Source of the DNA: Himantopus leucocephalus
Taxonomy: Eukaryota > Chordata > Aves > Charadriiformes > Recurvirostridae
Direction: 5' to 3'
Assembly (NCBI GenBank): GCA_003993805.1
Contig: RSEF01000005.1
Location: 34,229,175 to 34,293,174 of the forward strand
DNA: 64,000 bases
Numbering within the stretch: position 1 is the first letter of the stretch; each line of letters begins with the position of its first letter. Below, piece by piece: positions 38,601 through 53,045 of this stretch. Position numbers and translations under genes: made by a program. The notes below the pieces were generated by a model. It searched no databases and was not told the origin of the DNA. It was given only the letters and a program-made list of their open reading frames with translations.

Positions 38601-39939
38601 CGCTGCATTGGAAGTGATGAAATGTGTTTACTTCTGAAGATATTCAGCTTAAAAGACTCGATATTACTTTTGCAGTTATTTCAATAGCCATTTATTTATG
38701 CTAGCTTCACCATATTTTTTAATGTTTTTCTAATCATGGCATATATTTTTGATATAAATAGATATAGAATTACCTCTTGAGACAGTTTTAAACATTTTTT
38801 TGCCAAAGTAAGCAACTTTCCCACTACTTTGTGTCAGAACACGTGTATTTCCCATTACAGAATGTTGACCAACCTGAGAAAAACAAAATATGTGCTATAA
38901 GATGAAAGTGACTGAGCAACGACATAAATTGTGCCCCTTCTATTTTCCCAACTGTTATTGCAAACAACAGAGATTCAAGAATGGATTTGCAGAAGTTTCT
39001 GTAGACACTCCAGTGATATTTCTTGTTCCCAAGTGTTTTTACCTGTATCAATGGAGGTATTTTTGTGATTTTTGGTATGTTGATGAGTAAATTCAGTTAA
39101 GATTAGATCTGTTTTGATGAAATAGCGTTTGTAATATTTTAAATATTCAAAGTGAGGTCTTTATGCTTGAAGCAGGCATCAAAAGAAGTTTCAAGTGCAT
39201 GAATCAGTTCATTTAGCCCGATACATGCTATATTGTTGGTTAATTTCAAAACTAAGAAAAAAAATAAAGGAAAAATCCCTGCTAACAAAATGCTTTAAAT
39301 GCAGTATATATAACCAAGCAAGTTGTGGGGAACACCTGCAATCTGAATAATTTACATTTTTTCAAAGTTTGCGAGCATTCTTCTCATCTGTTTACACACC
39401 TCTCTTTTGCACGACTTTACTTTCATTTCATATCAACATCTGTTTCATCTTTTTGCGAAATGTTTTTTACACATATGGTGATGTAGAAATAATAATAATG
39501 AACCGTTTAGGTTATGTCTTCTATATGGAGGGGAAACATACTGAAGGATCAGGAATAAATGTCACAAGGGAATTGAGTGAGACTCTGGTCCTTGAGGCAC
39601 ACTGGTGAAATACACCCCAAGGTATTTACCATCTTCATTAGCTTAATGATTATTGGCAATATATATTATTCTGCAGGAAGAAGCAAATGTACCTGCAGTG
39701 CTGTTCTAAATTGTAATCTTTTAGTGTTTGAAGTCTTTAATAAATAATACTAAGATGACTAGTAGGGAGATCAATGAAAAGGCCTATGAATAAGGAAACT
39801 GAAAAAAATATTTGGTTCAAACTGGTATCTTATATAATAAATACATCACGGTGTGAATGTTATTGTAGTCACGGACAGAATTTCAGATATCAAGAATCAA
39901 GTAGATAGTAGACTGAATTGTTTATGCACAGACTAAAGA
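35683..39939. other. Unique AT-rich noncoding DNA with a poly-C tract
   Basis: No mobile element, RNA gene or exon recognised. The poly-C run at 35991-36017 is listed separately. Open frames reach 94 codons (36551-36835 plus) and are overlapped by a minus-strand frame, with no recognisable protein. Confidence 0.5.
35991..36017 (+). repeat. Poly-C homopolymer interrupted by N (36003)
   Basis: Twelve C, one N, then fourteen C. A homopolymer of this length is hard to sequence and assemble, so the true length is uncertain and the N marks a join. Confidence 0.9.
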
Positions 39940-40107
39940 TCATAGAAGCACAGAATCATTTAGGTTGAAAAAGACCTTTAAGATCATCCGGTCCGACCAT
40001 AAACCTAATGCTGCCAAGTCCACCACTAAACCATGTCCCTAAGTGCCACATCTACATGGCTTTTAAATACCTCCAGGGATGATGACTCAACCACTTCCCT
40101 GGTCAGT
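39940..40107 (-). mobile_element. CR1 LINE 3' end, minus strand
   Basis: The plus-strand reading CATAGAAGCACAGAATCATT, then AGGTTGAAAAAGACCTTTAAG, ATCATCCGGTCC and 'CCATGTCCCTAAGTGCCACATC' variants is the reverse complement of the CR1 3' UTR, ending at the octamer-like tail at 39940. The 5' side stops near 40107, after the segment 'CTCAACCACTTCCCTGG'. The copy is 3' UTR only, with no coding sequence. Confidence 0.9.
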
Positions 40108-41086
40108 GATGTGAAAGATGTGAAAGTGGACAAAACTTTCAGTGGAACTCTGACATAATTCAAGTTGGGCATGACTTTACCCATGAGTTATAGATTGAAT
40201 TGACAGAAATTATAATAATGATCAGTACTAGTAAATAGAGTTATGACCAGTCTACACAAAAATATAATTCACATCAGTCAATCATGTGAAAAAAATGTAA
40301 TAGAACTTATTCTGTTGTGCTGCTCATTGTGTCTGACTTGTTTTGGGTAAAAAAAAAAAAGGATAGAAACAAAAAATATAGAAAGTAAGCTTTCGTGGTT
40401 TGGGCTGGTGAATGGTTTTATTCAAGTATAAATTCAGTAGGTTGAATTTTGATTCTAAAATATATTGGTATTCAGTTGGCTATAAAAACCTGGAGGGAGC
40501 AGCCTGTGAGTTCCTCCCTTGGGTTCTGCATAATTTGGGTAGGCAAAGCAGCCTGAAGTGTACAACAATGACCAACAACCCTGCACTGATCTTCGAGCAT
40601 CATGCTTGTCTGAATGATTTTTTTATATTTCTGATTTTTCTATTTTGACTCATATTAAAGATATCTTCTCAACGGTTAGAGAATTATTTTTTTCATGTTA
40701 ACACATGTATTGGCTTCATTTACAACTGTACAGCAATAGTTTTCAAACTGTTGCTTCCACAGCGACTCCAATGACAGATTGATAATTTTATGTCATTCCC
40801 TTAATCTTGGCTGAAACTGAGTTTCTATGAAGCTCAAGATCCAATTGCTCTTCCATTATTTTAAGGTCCACTGTTACAAAAGTATAGATCTTATGTCTTG
40901 GTGATGTTCAGACTTCTCAGGAATTGAGAATATTCAATAACCTCATAGCACCTTTCTGAATACAAAAAGATTTACAGTCCATTACAAAACATACCCGCTG
41001 TAAGGTTTTTGAATTTTTAATGGAAAAAGAACACTTGCAAAATGACTAGTAAAAAGTATTTTCTATTTATAAGGATTACAGTTTAG

Positions 41087-41168
41087 TTTTTGTTTGTTTG
41101 TTTGTTTGTTTTCTTTTAATATAGCCTATCTGCCTTTTTTTTTTTTTTCAGANTTTTTTTTTTTTTTT
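41087..41168 (+). repeat. (TTTG)n and poly-T runs around an N (41153)
   Basis: About six TTTG units at 41087-41112 are followed, after a short spacer, by 14 T (41135-41148), then CAGA, the N at 41153 and 15 more T (41154-41168). The T run before and after the N suggests that the same homopolymer was entered twice at a contig join. Confidence 0.8.
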
Positions 41169-44100
41169 CCGAAGGATACCTTGTCGTAAATTCAGATGTC
41201 ACATTTTGGTTCAGACATCTGAGCAGTTTCCATCTTTCCCATTGGCCTCAGAGTGCAGTTCCCACTTCATATATACAAACACACGTATGTTAAAACTCAC
41301 ATCGTCTCTTTCTGCATATGTGTTTGTAAGGAAGATTCCAGATTAACTCAGTGGAATTCTGATTTCCCCCATCTTCTGCAGATACAAGAAGTTTTAAGTT
41401 GTCTATCTGTCCAATCAAAATTTTATCCCTCATATCTACTACAACAGCAACCAAATGACATTTTAAATTCCATTTATTGTATGGGTATATATTCCTGACT
41501 TTGATACTGTCATTTAAATACAGAATGTTAGATGAACTCTGTCATTAGCTATGAGCTGTTTTACTATATGGCGGGCATCAGACAGTATAGTGTGCATATA
41601 CATGAATACATGTGCATAGGCATGCCGAGGATGAAGAAATATTTGTGTTATACCTTCTAACCACATCTTTCCCTGCACCTTGTCTCTCAAGTTGTAGGGG
41701 GAAGAAAAGGAATTTTGTAGAAAACTGGTATTTCAATATAATTACTAATGGAGATCTTTTATTTCACTTCTTTACTATCAAGTGGCAGAGGGTTACATCA
41801 ATTATACTTTCATAAACCAATAATTTTTTAGAGCTTCTTTGTACGCAGCTCCCATTACAACCAAATTAAATATAGTTTGTTAAATGTCTGAATATTGTGG
41901 TTAGTAAAAACAAATAGAGTTCATTGGACAGGACTTAAGAAAATAAAGCAGTTTGTTTCTACTGTTTGTTTCTAATTTTAATAAAAAAGAAGCTTTCAAT
42001 CTATTAGCACATAACTGTAAATGAGCGTGACAGTTTCTCAGATTACCTTTGCCTTGCTTAGGAATTAATCCTGTTTTAGAATGTAGAATTTTAATTTGAT
42101 AAAAAAAAAATTATAAGCATTTGANGCCCTTTTTCACTGTGGAAATCGAATTGAAGGATCAGGATATTCCTCTTGTAAGAATGCCTTGCAACATTTTAAA
42201 TATAGACCATCTGAATTTGTGTGAAAGAAGATAATCATATAAATGTTTCTAAACAACTGTGAATTGTTAAGTATTCAAAAAAAAGTGATTTTTTTTCTTC
42301 ATGCTGCTTAATGACTGAGCGTTTATTTTACTTTATGCCACTATTACATGAAATGCTTTTTATTCTCTTCAGCACACATAATTTAAAGTCCAAAGAGCAC
42401 ATTTCAGCACAGATTCCTTTCACTAGCCATTCTCTCAGAAAAAAAAAAAAAGAAAGAAAAATTATCTGAGAAAGAGAACAACAAAGAGAAAAGCCAGAAA
42501 CAACTCACTTAAGCACTGCTGAGATAGAAAACCATATGGTCCAGTGGTTAGAGACAAATTCAAAGGCAAGAGGATCTTTATTTTGAACTTCTAATCTGGA
42601 TGGTCTGTTTATTATGTGATTTTTGGGGAAGTCCCTCAGCCTCTTTCAGCTTCACTCAACTCTGCTGGCATAATGGGTAAAACAGCAGGACATCACTACA
42701 AACCGTATGTTTCTCTGGGTAAGTAAATACTCTGAATACTTTAAAATGTTCATGCTTTCCTTAGAAAAAGGTTAACTCAGTACAACAGTGCAGCTTTATC
42801 AGATTTAGAAGCACAAATCAAATAGGATAGAGCTGTTACAGCAAGAGGAAAAATGTGAAGGATGATACACAAACAATAACACTAATATTGAGAACCCTTT
42901 TAAAGTTGTAGAGGAATGGACAGAAACCAAGATCATGTTAGTCAAACAGCAGATGAATAACCAATTTAATGAATAAAAAAATAAAATGGAAGCCATCCTT
43001 TGGAACAGGGAGCCACATCTGCTTTCAGTCATGTCAGTATGAATCCAGAATAATTTCAGTAATTGATTTGAATGAACTAGGTTGACACTGCATTGGTGTA
43101 TTGGTATTGTGGGGCAAATAGTTCTATAATATGGCACTTTCAGATCCAGAGGGAGAAAAAAAAAGCAACACAAATGAGAGTAGTACTTTTCCTACCCGAT
43201 ATATTTAAGTCCTTAAATAAGGAGCGCTTTGTTTTGTTTGATACAGAACAAACTAGCATTTTGTGAACAACAGCTTGATTTCTGGTAGTACATTATGTGC
43301 CCTTTTAGGAGGCAAGATGTCAGAGAAATTAATAAAAATGTTAAAATTCAAGATGAAACAAGTGGACTCAAATTAGAGCCATTGGCAAATAGCTGGACCT
43401 CCAGTTCCCACCTATAGTTTCCCAGTGTGTCCAGGAAAAAAACTCAAAATATAGTCTCACACATTCATTAGGAAAGAATTCATTCCGTGTGTCTCAGCTT
43501 ACTGTAAAGAGCTCTATACTGTTTTCCTGTAAATCTCAGGGCTATACTCAAGAAAGTAGTACTACCATTCTACTAATCTAATACTTGCTTGTTCTTTCAT
43601 AGTGTGGTGGCAAGAATGTAAACTTTGTTTTCACTAAGTTTATAAGTTTCTCTGGTTGTAGACTTGCTTATGTATGTCAGTGTTTGTGTGCATTATATAA
43701 AAATTTTTAAAAAATAATTTTATGGAGTTTATTCAGATCCTGAATAAGTCACCAGTGACACGTGCATCAGCAGCATAGAGCCACTGCACTGGAGCTTTCT
43801 GTTTCCAAGAAGAAGGGAACTCAATGTTCCTTAGTCATAACATTTTTTTGCTTTTACCAAATATCTCTGAAAGCCACTTCTTTTTACTGCTGTTTTGTAT
43901 GAGAGATGTTAACCTATCATTATCATCTGTTACTCTGTTAGCTGACATGTGTGGCAGTTCTAAAGATTTCAACTCTGCTAATGACTCTGTAAAAAAAAAG
44001 TGGGAAATTACATATGAAAGGGTTAAATGACAGAATTAAGAATGCAATTTAATGCATCCAGAATTTAAAAAATGACAGATTAGATTGCATAGGTAAGCTT

Positions 44101-46964
44101 CAATTAAGTCCTGTTGCATATCTTTAATTATAGGTTATTCCACCAAATCTTGCCTCTTCAATGCCTAGAATGGATCTGTTGTGGGAAAGAAGTAAGGGTA
44201 TGTAGTGAAGGATACAATTGTTTGTAGGACCCTTGATTCACCTGTTCATAAGTAGAAAAGCATATAATTAATGAGTCAGGATAGCTCATAAATAAAAAGG
44301 TAGTTACTGTTGTCAAGGTAATTTGATGCTGCTATAGAGATTTAGAGTTTAATCCTGACTTTAATACATACAAGCAACGGGCTGTTTAACAAATCATTTA
44401 AAGCTGACCTTTCGCAGTGTTGGTTTGTGGGTTTTTTTTACTAATGGTAATGCCCAATTTTTGGATGCTTATTTCAAAACGTTTGAAACAGAGTGTTAAA
44501 GATTCAGTACATGAAGGCCGTGCTTTGAACCTATAAGGTTCTGTCTCATACTGAATACTTTGAAAAAATCAGGTCCTAGCACTGAAAATTATTGCATATT
44601 TTTATGTTGCTCTTTGTGTTGCTCAATTCCGTTTGTAAAATGGGGTTATGACCTCTCCTCTGTTGTGAAAAAAATGAAAATTATTAGAGGTTATCATAAT
44701 AAGCTAGTAGTAAAGCAAGTAATTTTATCTTAGAGTAGAATTTGAATAGTGCGCTGTAAACAAGGCCTCTGTGACACATGGAATGATAAGAACAGCAGAA
44801 AATAAGGGTTTTTTTTTATTATTAAACAAATGTTATCCATTCTCTGCAGTTGGCTTCCTTTAAAAAATGTGTAAGGGACTGTCATAGTGTATATATATCT
44901 CCAATTTATGCATACCAAGTCAAAGCTGAAATCGGTGCTTGCTTGTATAATTTTACGTGTCTTTTAACATTGGTGTTTTCCATGTAATCTCAGTTTGACT
45001 TATATCACTATAGCATATGATATTATCATCTTGTCAATTAGCTTATCAAACTATCCTGTATGGTTTACGATGAAGCAGAGGGGGAGTATAAGTAGAATCC
45101 CAGCTCACAGACAGGAATAGTGGTATTTAAGGGGGGAAGTAACACTGCCAAGAGGTACTGAATGCAGAAACTAATGCTACTATATTTCTTTTCTTTTGTG
45201 GAAAAAAGAACCTTGTTGGTTTGTCCTAGTTTCACAGTTTTATGGCTTGAACCACTTCTGTTTATGAAACTGAGTAGAAATGCCTTTGGATCAAGTTCAA
45301 ACAAGGCAGCTGACTAACAACCCCTTCTGTTAGTTGACGTGGGTCGTCTATGAAATATTGGGTTTTTTTGTAAGATTGCATTTTTGTTAATTTCATGTTT
45401 TATGAGGAACGTTCACTAGGGAAAGACATAGGAAAAGTCTGCTCCTGGGTAAGATAAAGGTTATGGAAAAATTAATCACCTGGATCTGCTACATGGTTAT
45501 CTAGAGACTACAGTTTTGACCCATATATATGTTACTATTTTTAAAGCTCCAAAGAGCAGATGGTATTGGTTGACAGTCAGCAAAGACAAGTAAACCTGTT
45601 TATAATGTTGCAAGGTTATGAAGGTGAATTCAAAAACAAAGGATTTAGAAGTGATAAAAAGTACAGAAAATAGTTGAGATGGTAATAAAGCCGCTTCCTT
45701 CCAGGGGCAATATCTTTTTTTATTGTGTCTGATTGCAAATTAAGGCGAAAAAAATTAACCCCAGGCATAGGAGAATATTCTGTCCCTACCTCCCTGGTTT
45801 CCAGAACAAAAAACCTTAGTCTTTGATTTTAGATTCGATTTTTTTTCCCTGCTGGTTGCCATACAAAGAGATATAGCTCAATAAAACGAAAGATCCAGTG
45901 CACTGCAGTTCATATTATTGGCCTGAAGGAATTCTTAGGTTAATGGATCTGATGGCTTTCCCTTCATTGATTTTTAAGATGATTATATTTTATTTATGGG
46001 TGAGAAAATAATAGTTAATCTTAAATTTATTGAAAACTTATTGTGAGACTGCAGGAATTGATAATGATAACAATACATTCTGGGAAGCCAAACTATTCCT
46101 GTCTTTAATCCCCTAAGTGCTGATGCGAGGCAAACCTATTGACTTGAAATTAAATGTGCTTTTATGTACACCTGTGTTCAGAATAAAAGAGTTATATTTT
46201 TCTTGCTCTTATGAAAGATTTCATTACATGAAGCATTGATACACCTCAGGTGTTTCTTTTGCGAAAACTGTATGTGAAATATCCAAGAGCTGAAAGCTCA
46301 TGGATAAGAGCATGTTGTCCTCTGGAGGCTATAAGATCTGATTTCTAAGTCAGCCAAGTCATTTGTCAGATAAAAAGCCTACTGGTCAACCGTAATTGTG
46401 TCCACAGGTTTGAATCTTAAACCATAACATGTAGGTTGCAAATTTACAGTGGAATTTGGAGAACAGCATGACAACAGCTCATTTTAACTCAGCACTCTGT
46501 GCCTTAGTGCTGTTATAATTTGTTTTTATGTTCTAAATGGGCTCAGAGACCTTTCTTATTTTTTTTCAAGCCAATAGATGATAACAAAAGATGTAACAAT
46601 TTTACAATATAAAGCTATAAAATGGCATTCATCTCTCAGTAGCTCTGAATTTCAGTATTCAGCTCATCTTACAATAGTGCATTGAACTGGGTGGCTAAAG
46701 ATGGAGAGATGCTGAATCAAAGTTATGCCTCAGGCAACCATAAGCCCTTGTTACACAATCCTAATGTGTGGTGAAAGTTCTCGAGTGGCATTATATTTTG
46801 ACAAAAAAAATCGCTTCTCAGCAATTTCATTAGTCATAATGATCCAGATCCAGTGCATTTCTGTGGGGTAAACTAGCAGAAAGACCAGTTTGGGAATGTG
46901 CAGCAGATTCTGTAGAAAACAAAGTAAGAAAAAGGGAGAGACATCAGAACACAGCAATTACTGT

Positions 46965-47080
46965 TGAATTTTTCATGCTTATAATGCATTATCTCAAGCT
47001 GGCACTGCCGTTAATGGCTGTATAAGGCCTCTGACTGGACACCTACATTAATTTTAGAGCTCCTCTATTGTTTTGCTTGA
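46965..47080. promoter_or_regulatory. Weak candidate regulatory block with 12-bp palindrome
   Basis: A perfect palindrome ATAATGCATTAT (46981-46992) is followed by GCCGTTAATGGC (near-palindromic), ACATTAATTTTAG and CTATTGTTTTG (SOX-like) within about 100 bp of non-repetitive sequence. The site clustering suggests a homeodomain/POU/SOX-type enhancer element, but this rests on motif texture only. Confidence 0.2.
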
Positions 47081-50000
47081 AGCAAAATTTGACATCAACA
47101 CGATGTTTCACCTTAGATTGAACTTAGTGGGGAAACAACATGAAAGTAAATTAAAATCCCTGCTCACTTCCCACCACTTTTGCAATAACATCTTTTTATT
47201 TTACACCAAAAGCTGTCTAAAACCTTTGGAAGAGATTTCCAAAAGGAAAAGCCTATTTTTTTTTAACTTCCTTTCCCTGACTCCAAGATGCACCCAAGGC
47301 AATATATTAAAAGTTTAAGCAACATACAAAAATAATTATATGCACTGTTTGTCTTCAGTGTATATACTGATGAGCATATAAGCTGTATATAATGAAAAGG
47401 GAAATAAAATGAAGAGTTGGGGGGTCAGAGCCTTTCCTCGGTATAGCCTGTATGAGCGTAACTGTATAGAAGGGGAGGAATACTGAGGTAAGAGAGGAAC
47501 CTGCACGTACTGGCTCTGAAATCACCACATATGTGTAAAGTATTTTCCTGTTGGGAAAATACAGCTGTCAAAATAGATTCACAGGTAGTGTGTGAACTGG
47601 GGACTGTGGGACAGGAAAAAGGGCAGAGGTTGAACAAAACCAGCAGAAGTTTGGCCTCCAGATTTGGCTAAAATAAGAGGTGATCTGAACCATTGCCCAG
47701 AATTCAAACCAAAAGAGAAGTGAACTTGTCAAAAGCTTCAAAAAATACTTCCTATTTTCTTGTTCTTCTGCACTTCCTGGTTCTACTTGGTTCTCTGAGT
47801 CAAGGGCCAAGGTAAAACTAAAAGGGCTGATCTTGCACTCTTGTACGTACACTGGCTCAAAACCCGCAACAAATATCACATGAAGTATGTTCTTATAAAG
47901 TTGCTAAGTAAATACTGCAGTTAATTAAATTAGTTCGAACAAGACCGGGAAAATTCATCAAAACCAAATCTGTTTGATCTTTCCTATAATTAGACATAAA
48001 GCAGTTGCTCTCATTTTCTTCAAACAACCAAAAAATTTGTGATAACTTGAGTAACTATGAGTGTTAGAGGTTTCAAACTAGTATGGACTCTATAGACCAA
48101 GATTAAGTGAGCCTCTTCTCGTCTTTCCTTCCTTCTCTTTTTTCTTAAAGGTATTACATGAAAGAGAACAATCATGTGGCACTCATACAAATAGTACAAA
48201 CAAAAGCCTCGGGACTACTCGGAATGCATAAACTTGAGCAAATGTGGAAATCTTTGCTGGATTGCACCCAAAGGGTGCATCTATAAAGAGCTATAAGTAT
48301 AAAATACTGAAATTACTTGCACATGTGCTATTTAGGTCATTATCTATAGCAATTCAATGTAAAAGAAGGAGTTATTTGTGTTATTTGTATCTATTTATAG
48401 GCTTTGTCCAAGCTTTGAAAGAACTCCCTGTGAACTATTGTTGACTGACTATTGCTTATCTGTTTTTTCAGGAGCAGAATGATGAAAAAAGAGTAAGGAG
48501 GGAAATACTAAGTAATGAAATATCTTTTTCTGTCATATGAAACAGTCATCTAGCTTTAAAGATTAGAGGAAAAGATGATCTACAGTGATAGTGTTAAGAA
48601 CATTCTTTCATAATTTCAAGTCCTTGGAGTTACATACTTGCATCTTAACACTTTTTTAATAAACGGCATTTAGTATCTGCTTTATGATTGTGAGGCACTT
48701 GTGTTTGCTTCCCTACCAAGAACAGAGAAATATTTTCATTTGCCACATCTTCATTTTTAACCCCTACAATGTCTTCTTAATTAAGAAACATTTCCATTTC
48801 TGCACACTTTACTTCTGGATGCAATAATGACGTAGATGTCAATTTCTGTCCACATTGTAGTATGGTACAGATTTAATGCAGGTTACTGATGGGGAACTTG
48901 AAGCAAAACCACACAATTGCTGAGAAATTGCTCTTATTTTATAAATTAGTATAATGTTCATAAAATTGAACATAATAATCAGTTAGAAAAATGAGAAAAT
49001 AATTTAGAAAAATAATTTAGAAAATAACTCTAATCTCTCTTTTGGTGAATGCAAAGTAAGAGTCCTTAGGTAGGTTTCCTGTACTGCTCCCCCCGCCCCC
49101 AAATAAAATAACTTTGGGAGAGATCTTACTAAATTTGTCCAGAGGAATTTCATAAGAAGAGTTTTCTTCTTCTAGCTCAAGTCAACTGTAATTTTCTGAG
49201 TTTATAAATTTCAATAAAAATTCAGTACTATAAAATGCACCATAGCTATCTGCAGTCTTCTCAAGTTAGGAACACAGCTGTGATGAAGTAAATATTAAAT
49301 ACAAAGAAAATTGTTGTATGATAACTCACATATAGACCAAATTAAGGATGTAACAAATATAGTAAACTTCCATAGGCAAAAAAGACAATGAACTTCCTAT
49401 TTTACTCCACACACATTAGTGCAATTAAAAATAGCAGGTCTTCACTTGACTATGACTTCACATGACTATTGACTATGGACTGTTTTCTTTCTCAAAGGGC
49501 AGAGGTGGAAGACAAGCTGATCTGGAGGATTAGTATTACGCAGGAAAAAGGTAATCTACCATGAAAAGAATGAATGTCACAGCATAGTTTTGTATACAGA
49601 GATTTTAAAAATTACACAGTAGAAAGGGATTGGATTATAGGCAAGCAGATTCATAAATCTACACAGATTTTTTAAGAAAGTGAATAATTTTATACTGAGC
49701 TCTGGAAAGTGATCCTGTCTAAAGTATGTGTTGTCCTTAGTGAAATACATGGAAAGGGATTTATCACCCAGAAAAAAAATACTAAGCCTCAGCAGTTGTG
49801 GTTTGTTCAGGCCAAATGTTCAAGTAATTAAGCTAAGAATTTAATAAGAGAATAAGCAAATAAAATAATGTATCACATTGAAAATTCCTGATTACAGACT
49901 TATGAACTTACACAAACTGAACAAAAAAAGATCCAGAAAGAATTTTATTTCTCCTGTGTAAATAAGCAGCTAGGTTTATAGTATTTTCACAGGTTTAGAA

Positions 50001-52673
50001 TGTACGATTTGTTTCTTTCATTTATATTCTTCTATTGAACGACAATAATAATAATAGTACTTATAATAAACCCTAAAATTCTACTCCTGCCTTTGCTACA
50101 AGTTATTTAAGCAGTTGCTGATAATGGTGTTTGCTGCGTCTTCTATCACTGTGACTCCCCCACTTGTGCCCATTTGCTTTCAGTGTTTTCCTCTCCTCAG
50201 CAAGTATGCAACCATTTATTAAAGACGCCAATTTTTGCTAACACTAGCTTCTTTTTTCACAAACTCTTTTCTTTATCAGTATGAATATAGTATTTTTCTA
50301 AATTTGCTGTTAAATATGAAACATACACCCATTCAAATAAACGTAAAGTGTCGATGCTGTATAATATTCCTGAATCTTCTATGATAATTGATGTACATAG
50401 TTTTCCTCTCAGTATTTTGTATTTTATTCTACAATAGGAAGGTCATGCAGAGGTGTTGCTTGCCTTTCATTTGCCCTTATTTTGGAAACCAGGGCTACAG
50501 TTTTTGTGCTAGATAGACAATCCAATTGCACCAGCTTGTCAGCTTTGTTGTACGTGCAAAGGGCACATCCAGGTAAATGAATGAAAATGCAGAGGCAGAA
50601 ATAAGTATTCTTTACACGGAATACGGCTTACTGAATGAAGTAGTGTAGATAAAGAAGGGAAGCACACTTAATGCCAAACTGGACTTCTCAGGTCGTATAA
50701 AATAAATTTTGTGATTGCTACACATTGTTTCAAGATAATTGAGCAAACAGGGTTGTGAAGAAATGCTATGTAATAGTAAGTTTTTTGTGCAATATCTCCT
50801 GCAGAGAGAATCATGTGAGCATTTGGGTTTGATCTGGATGTTGAGACTGGCTCTTGAGAAACTGGACGTTTATGTCGTCTTATAATTCCTGTTAAAAAAT
50901 AGTCTAAATGCTATGTGTGCATCTCTGTTCCAGGACAGATGGTTGTGTGTAAACAAAGTAAATTGCACTTAGTGTATAGGCACACCCACTTTACTGTCTT
51001 TTTTTTCCTTGAGAGAACTGTTCCAAATAGTGTTACTTCCCAGGATAAGAGCAAAATTAGTTACCACTTGCAAGTGCAGAGATACATATCCACATTCATT
51101 AGCTAAACTAATGAGTACTGGTTTGTTCAGAGAACTATTTAGACAAGTTGCCTTCATGCATAATTACCCCCTTTTTTGGGGTACATTGCATAATTTAATG
51201 TACAAGTAATTTTTTTAGGTGTGATCCTCAGCATTGAGGATCAATCACATAGTTATAACAATCATTTTGTTATAAAAATTGATGGTTTCCATGGTTATTT
51301 CTAAAATATGGTTTACATTGTGCTTTTTCTGTTTGGTTTTTTTTTTTGATTGGAAGGATTTTCCATTTTATGCATATATAACATCTACATTTCATTCTCT
51401 GTTTTTTGACAGCATTGTAGCCTAAGGAACACTTGGAATTTCCTTTTATTCATAAATTCTGCTTTTCAGAAAAATTCTTGCAACCGATATTTTTACAAGA
51501 GAAAGAGATTAATTAAATGATACCAATTGTAAAGGCTTTGTTGCCTTTGGTTTGTCACGTTAATAGTGAATAACGTTGATGGATAGAGATTGGGGTTGTA
51601 TTAAGTCACAGCCCGCTCTTAATCCTTTCCTTTTTCTTTGAAATGTAATATAACCAGAGCATTCCAAACCACTCTTCAATCAGACAGGTGTTCATAATCT
51701 TCTTTTATAATGCAAGGGTTAGGGAGTGTGGTGTTACAGAAGAGTGCTGAATCATCAATAACAACAACAAAAAATCCCAACTCAACAACTAAACCCATAG
51801 CGCTTGGTTAATATTTAGATTCTTGCAACAAAACATTTGAGGTTTACCTTATCTTTGTTCATCTTATTCAGCAGGAAGTCTCATTCCTACATTTGTCTTA
51901 ATAAGCTATGAATTGAACATTTTCTTTACATGTAGTTTAGTCTGTAATACAAATGTTGTTTAGTCTTTTCTCACAAGCTGTTCACAAAGCCAAAACCCAC
52001 AAGAAAAACTGTCCAGTTGAAGGCAGAGACTGCAGTTCTCATTGATTTAAGAAAAGGAAAGAGGGAGGAGAAAAGGTACAAAACTGTCCTTTACCTTTAT
52101 TGTACCTTCATTTTTTTTTACTGTAGTTGCCGTGTGGATTAGTGGGAGAGCGCAGAATGGTTAGCATAGAATGGATGGCTGTACATAAAGTTATCTCCTG
52201 GGATTTGCATGAAATTCCCTTAAAATTAAGAAACCCAAGAACCTTTAAAACCTTTCCCATTTGGGCAGCAGCTTGGTTTTGTCTCAGCATAGTAGTAACA
52301 AAAAATTATCTTCTAGGTGTTTGATGACTTCTAAGTTGGTTGTCTCCTTACATAGGGATAAGTTACGTTGTAGATAAAGTAGCAGAAGAACAATTAATCC
52401 TCCCTATAACAGTGTTTATTTAAAATAATTAAGAATCAATTGGTAGAGCTGCAGAAGAGCTGGAATGTCCATTTTCCGTGCAAAAGTGGTGATCTACAGT
52501 TGGGGGAATTCTATCCACAGGAAATACAGACATTAACCACGTCTTTCAGGTTTTAGAAATACACTGAAAGTTCTGATTCTGCATTCTTGCTAAATAAATT
52601 TTTTCTTAATAATCACCTAAATGTAGGTTTCGCATGGAGTTTGAAGAATGCCATGTGTATTTTCAATTGTTTG

Positions 52674-52724
52674 CTGAAGGTAAGAAAGTAGTTTTCATTC
52701 TGAAGGTAAGAAAGTAGTTTTCAT
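52674..52724 (+). repeat. 26-bp perfect tandem duplication
   Basis: The segment CTGAAGGTAAGAAAGTAGTT plus six bases at 52674-52699 is repeated directly at 52700-52724 (25 of 26 bp). No N separates the copies, unlike the assembly joins elsewhere, so this may be a genuine recent slippage duplication. Confidence 0.85.
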
Positions 52725-53045
52725 GCTTGCTTGGAAAACCATTTTGGACGGAGGAGCTGCAGTAGAGGAATATGATATTTTTAACATAACTTAAGGACAT
52801 AGCAGTATCACCTTGAACTCTTCTTCAGTGGCAGCAGAATGTCATTTTTGAATGGCAGCTTGAACTAAACAGTAGCTTTGAGTTAGGGAAGATATCTTTC
52901 TTCTATTTCCGTTCGCATAAGGTTTGTAGTAGTTTTAAATATCTGTGACAGACTTATTAATAGGCTATCTTGATGACATTTAATTAAAGCAGTGCCTTCT
53001 TGTGTTGATATAATTTGAAATGTTGTCCTTCCTAGTCTCAAATGA
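52725..53045. other. Unique noncoding DNA, nothing recognised
   Basis: Short spacer between the tandem duplication and the gap-interrupted CR1. No gene or repeat is visible. Confidence 0.5.

Larger units (their letters stand above)
40108..52673. other. Long stretch of unique AT-rich noncoding DNA
   Basis: More than 12 kb with no recognisable mobile element, RNA gene or exon. Simple sequence includes (TTTG)n at 41087-41112 and the T runs at 41135-41168. An isolated N with no flanking duplication lies at 42125. The longest frame (122 codons, minus, 42805-43173) has no recognisable domain. A small candidate regulatory block near 47.0 kb is listed separately. Confidence 0.5.

Noticed and set aside
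42805..43173. 122-codon minus-strand frame
   Set aside because: Phe/Ser/Leu-rich translation typical of AT-rich noncoding DNA, with no family motif.
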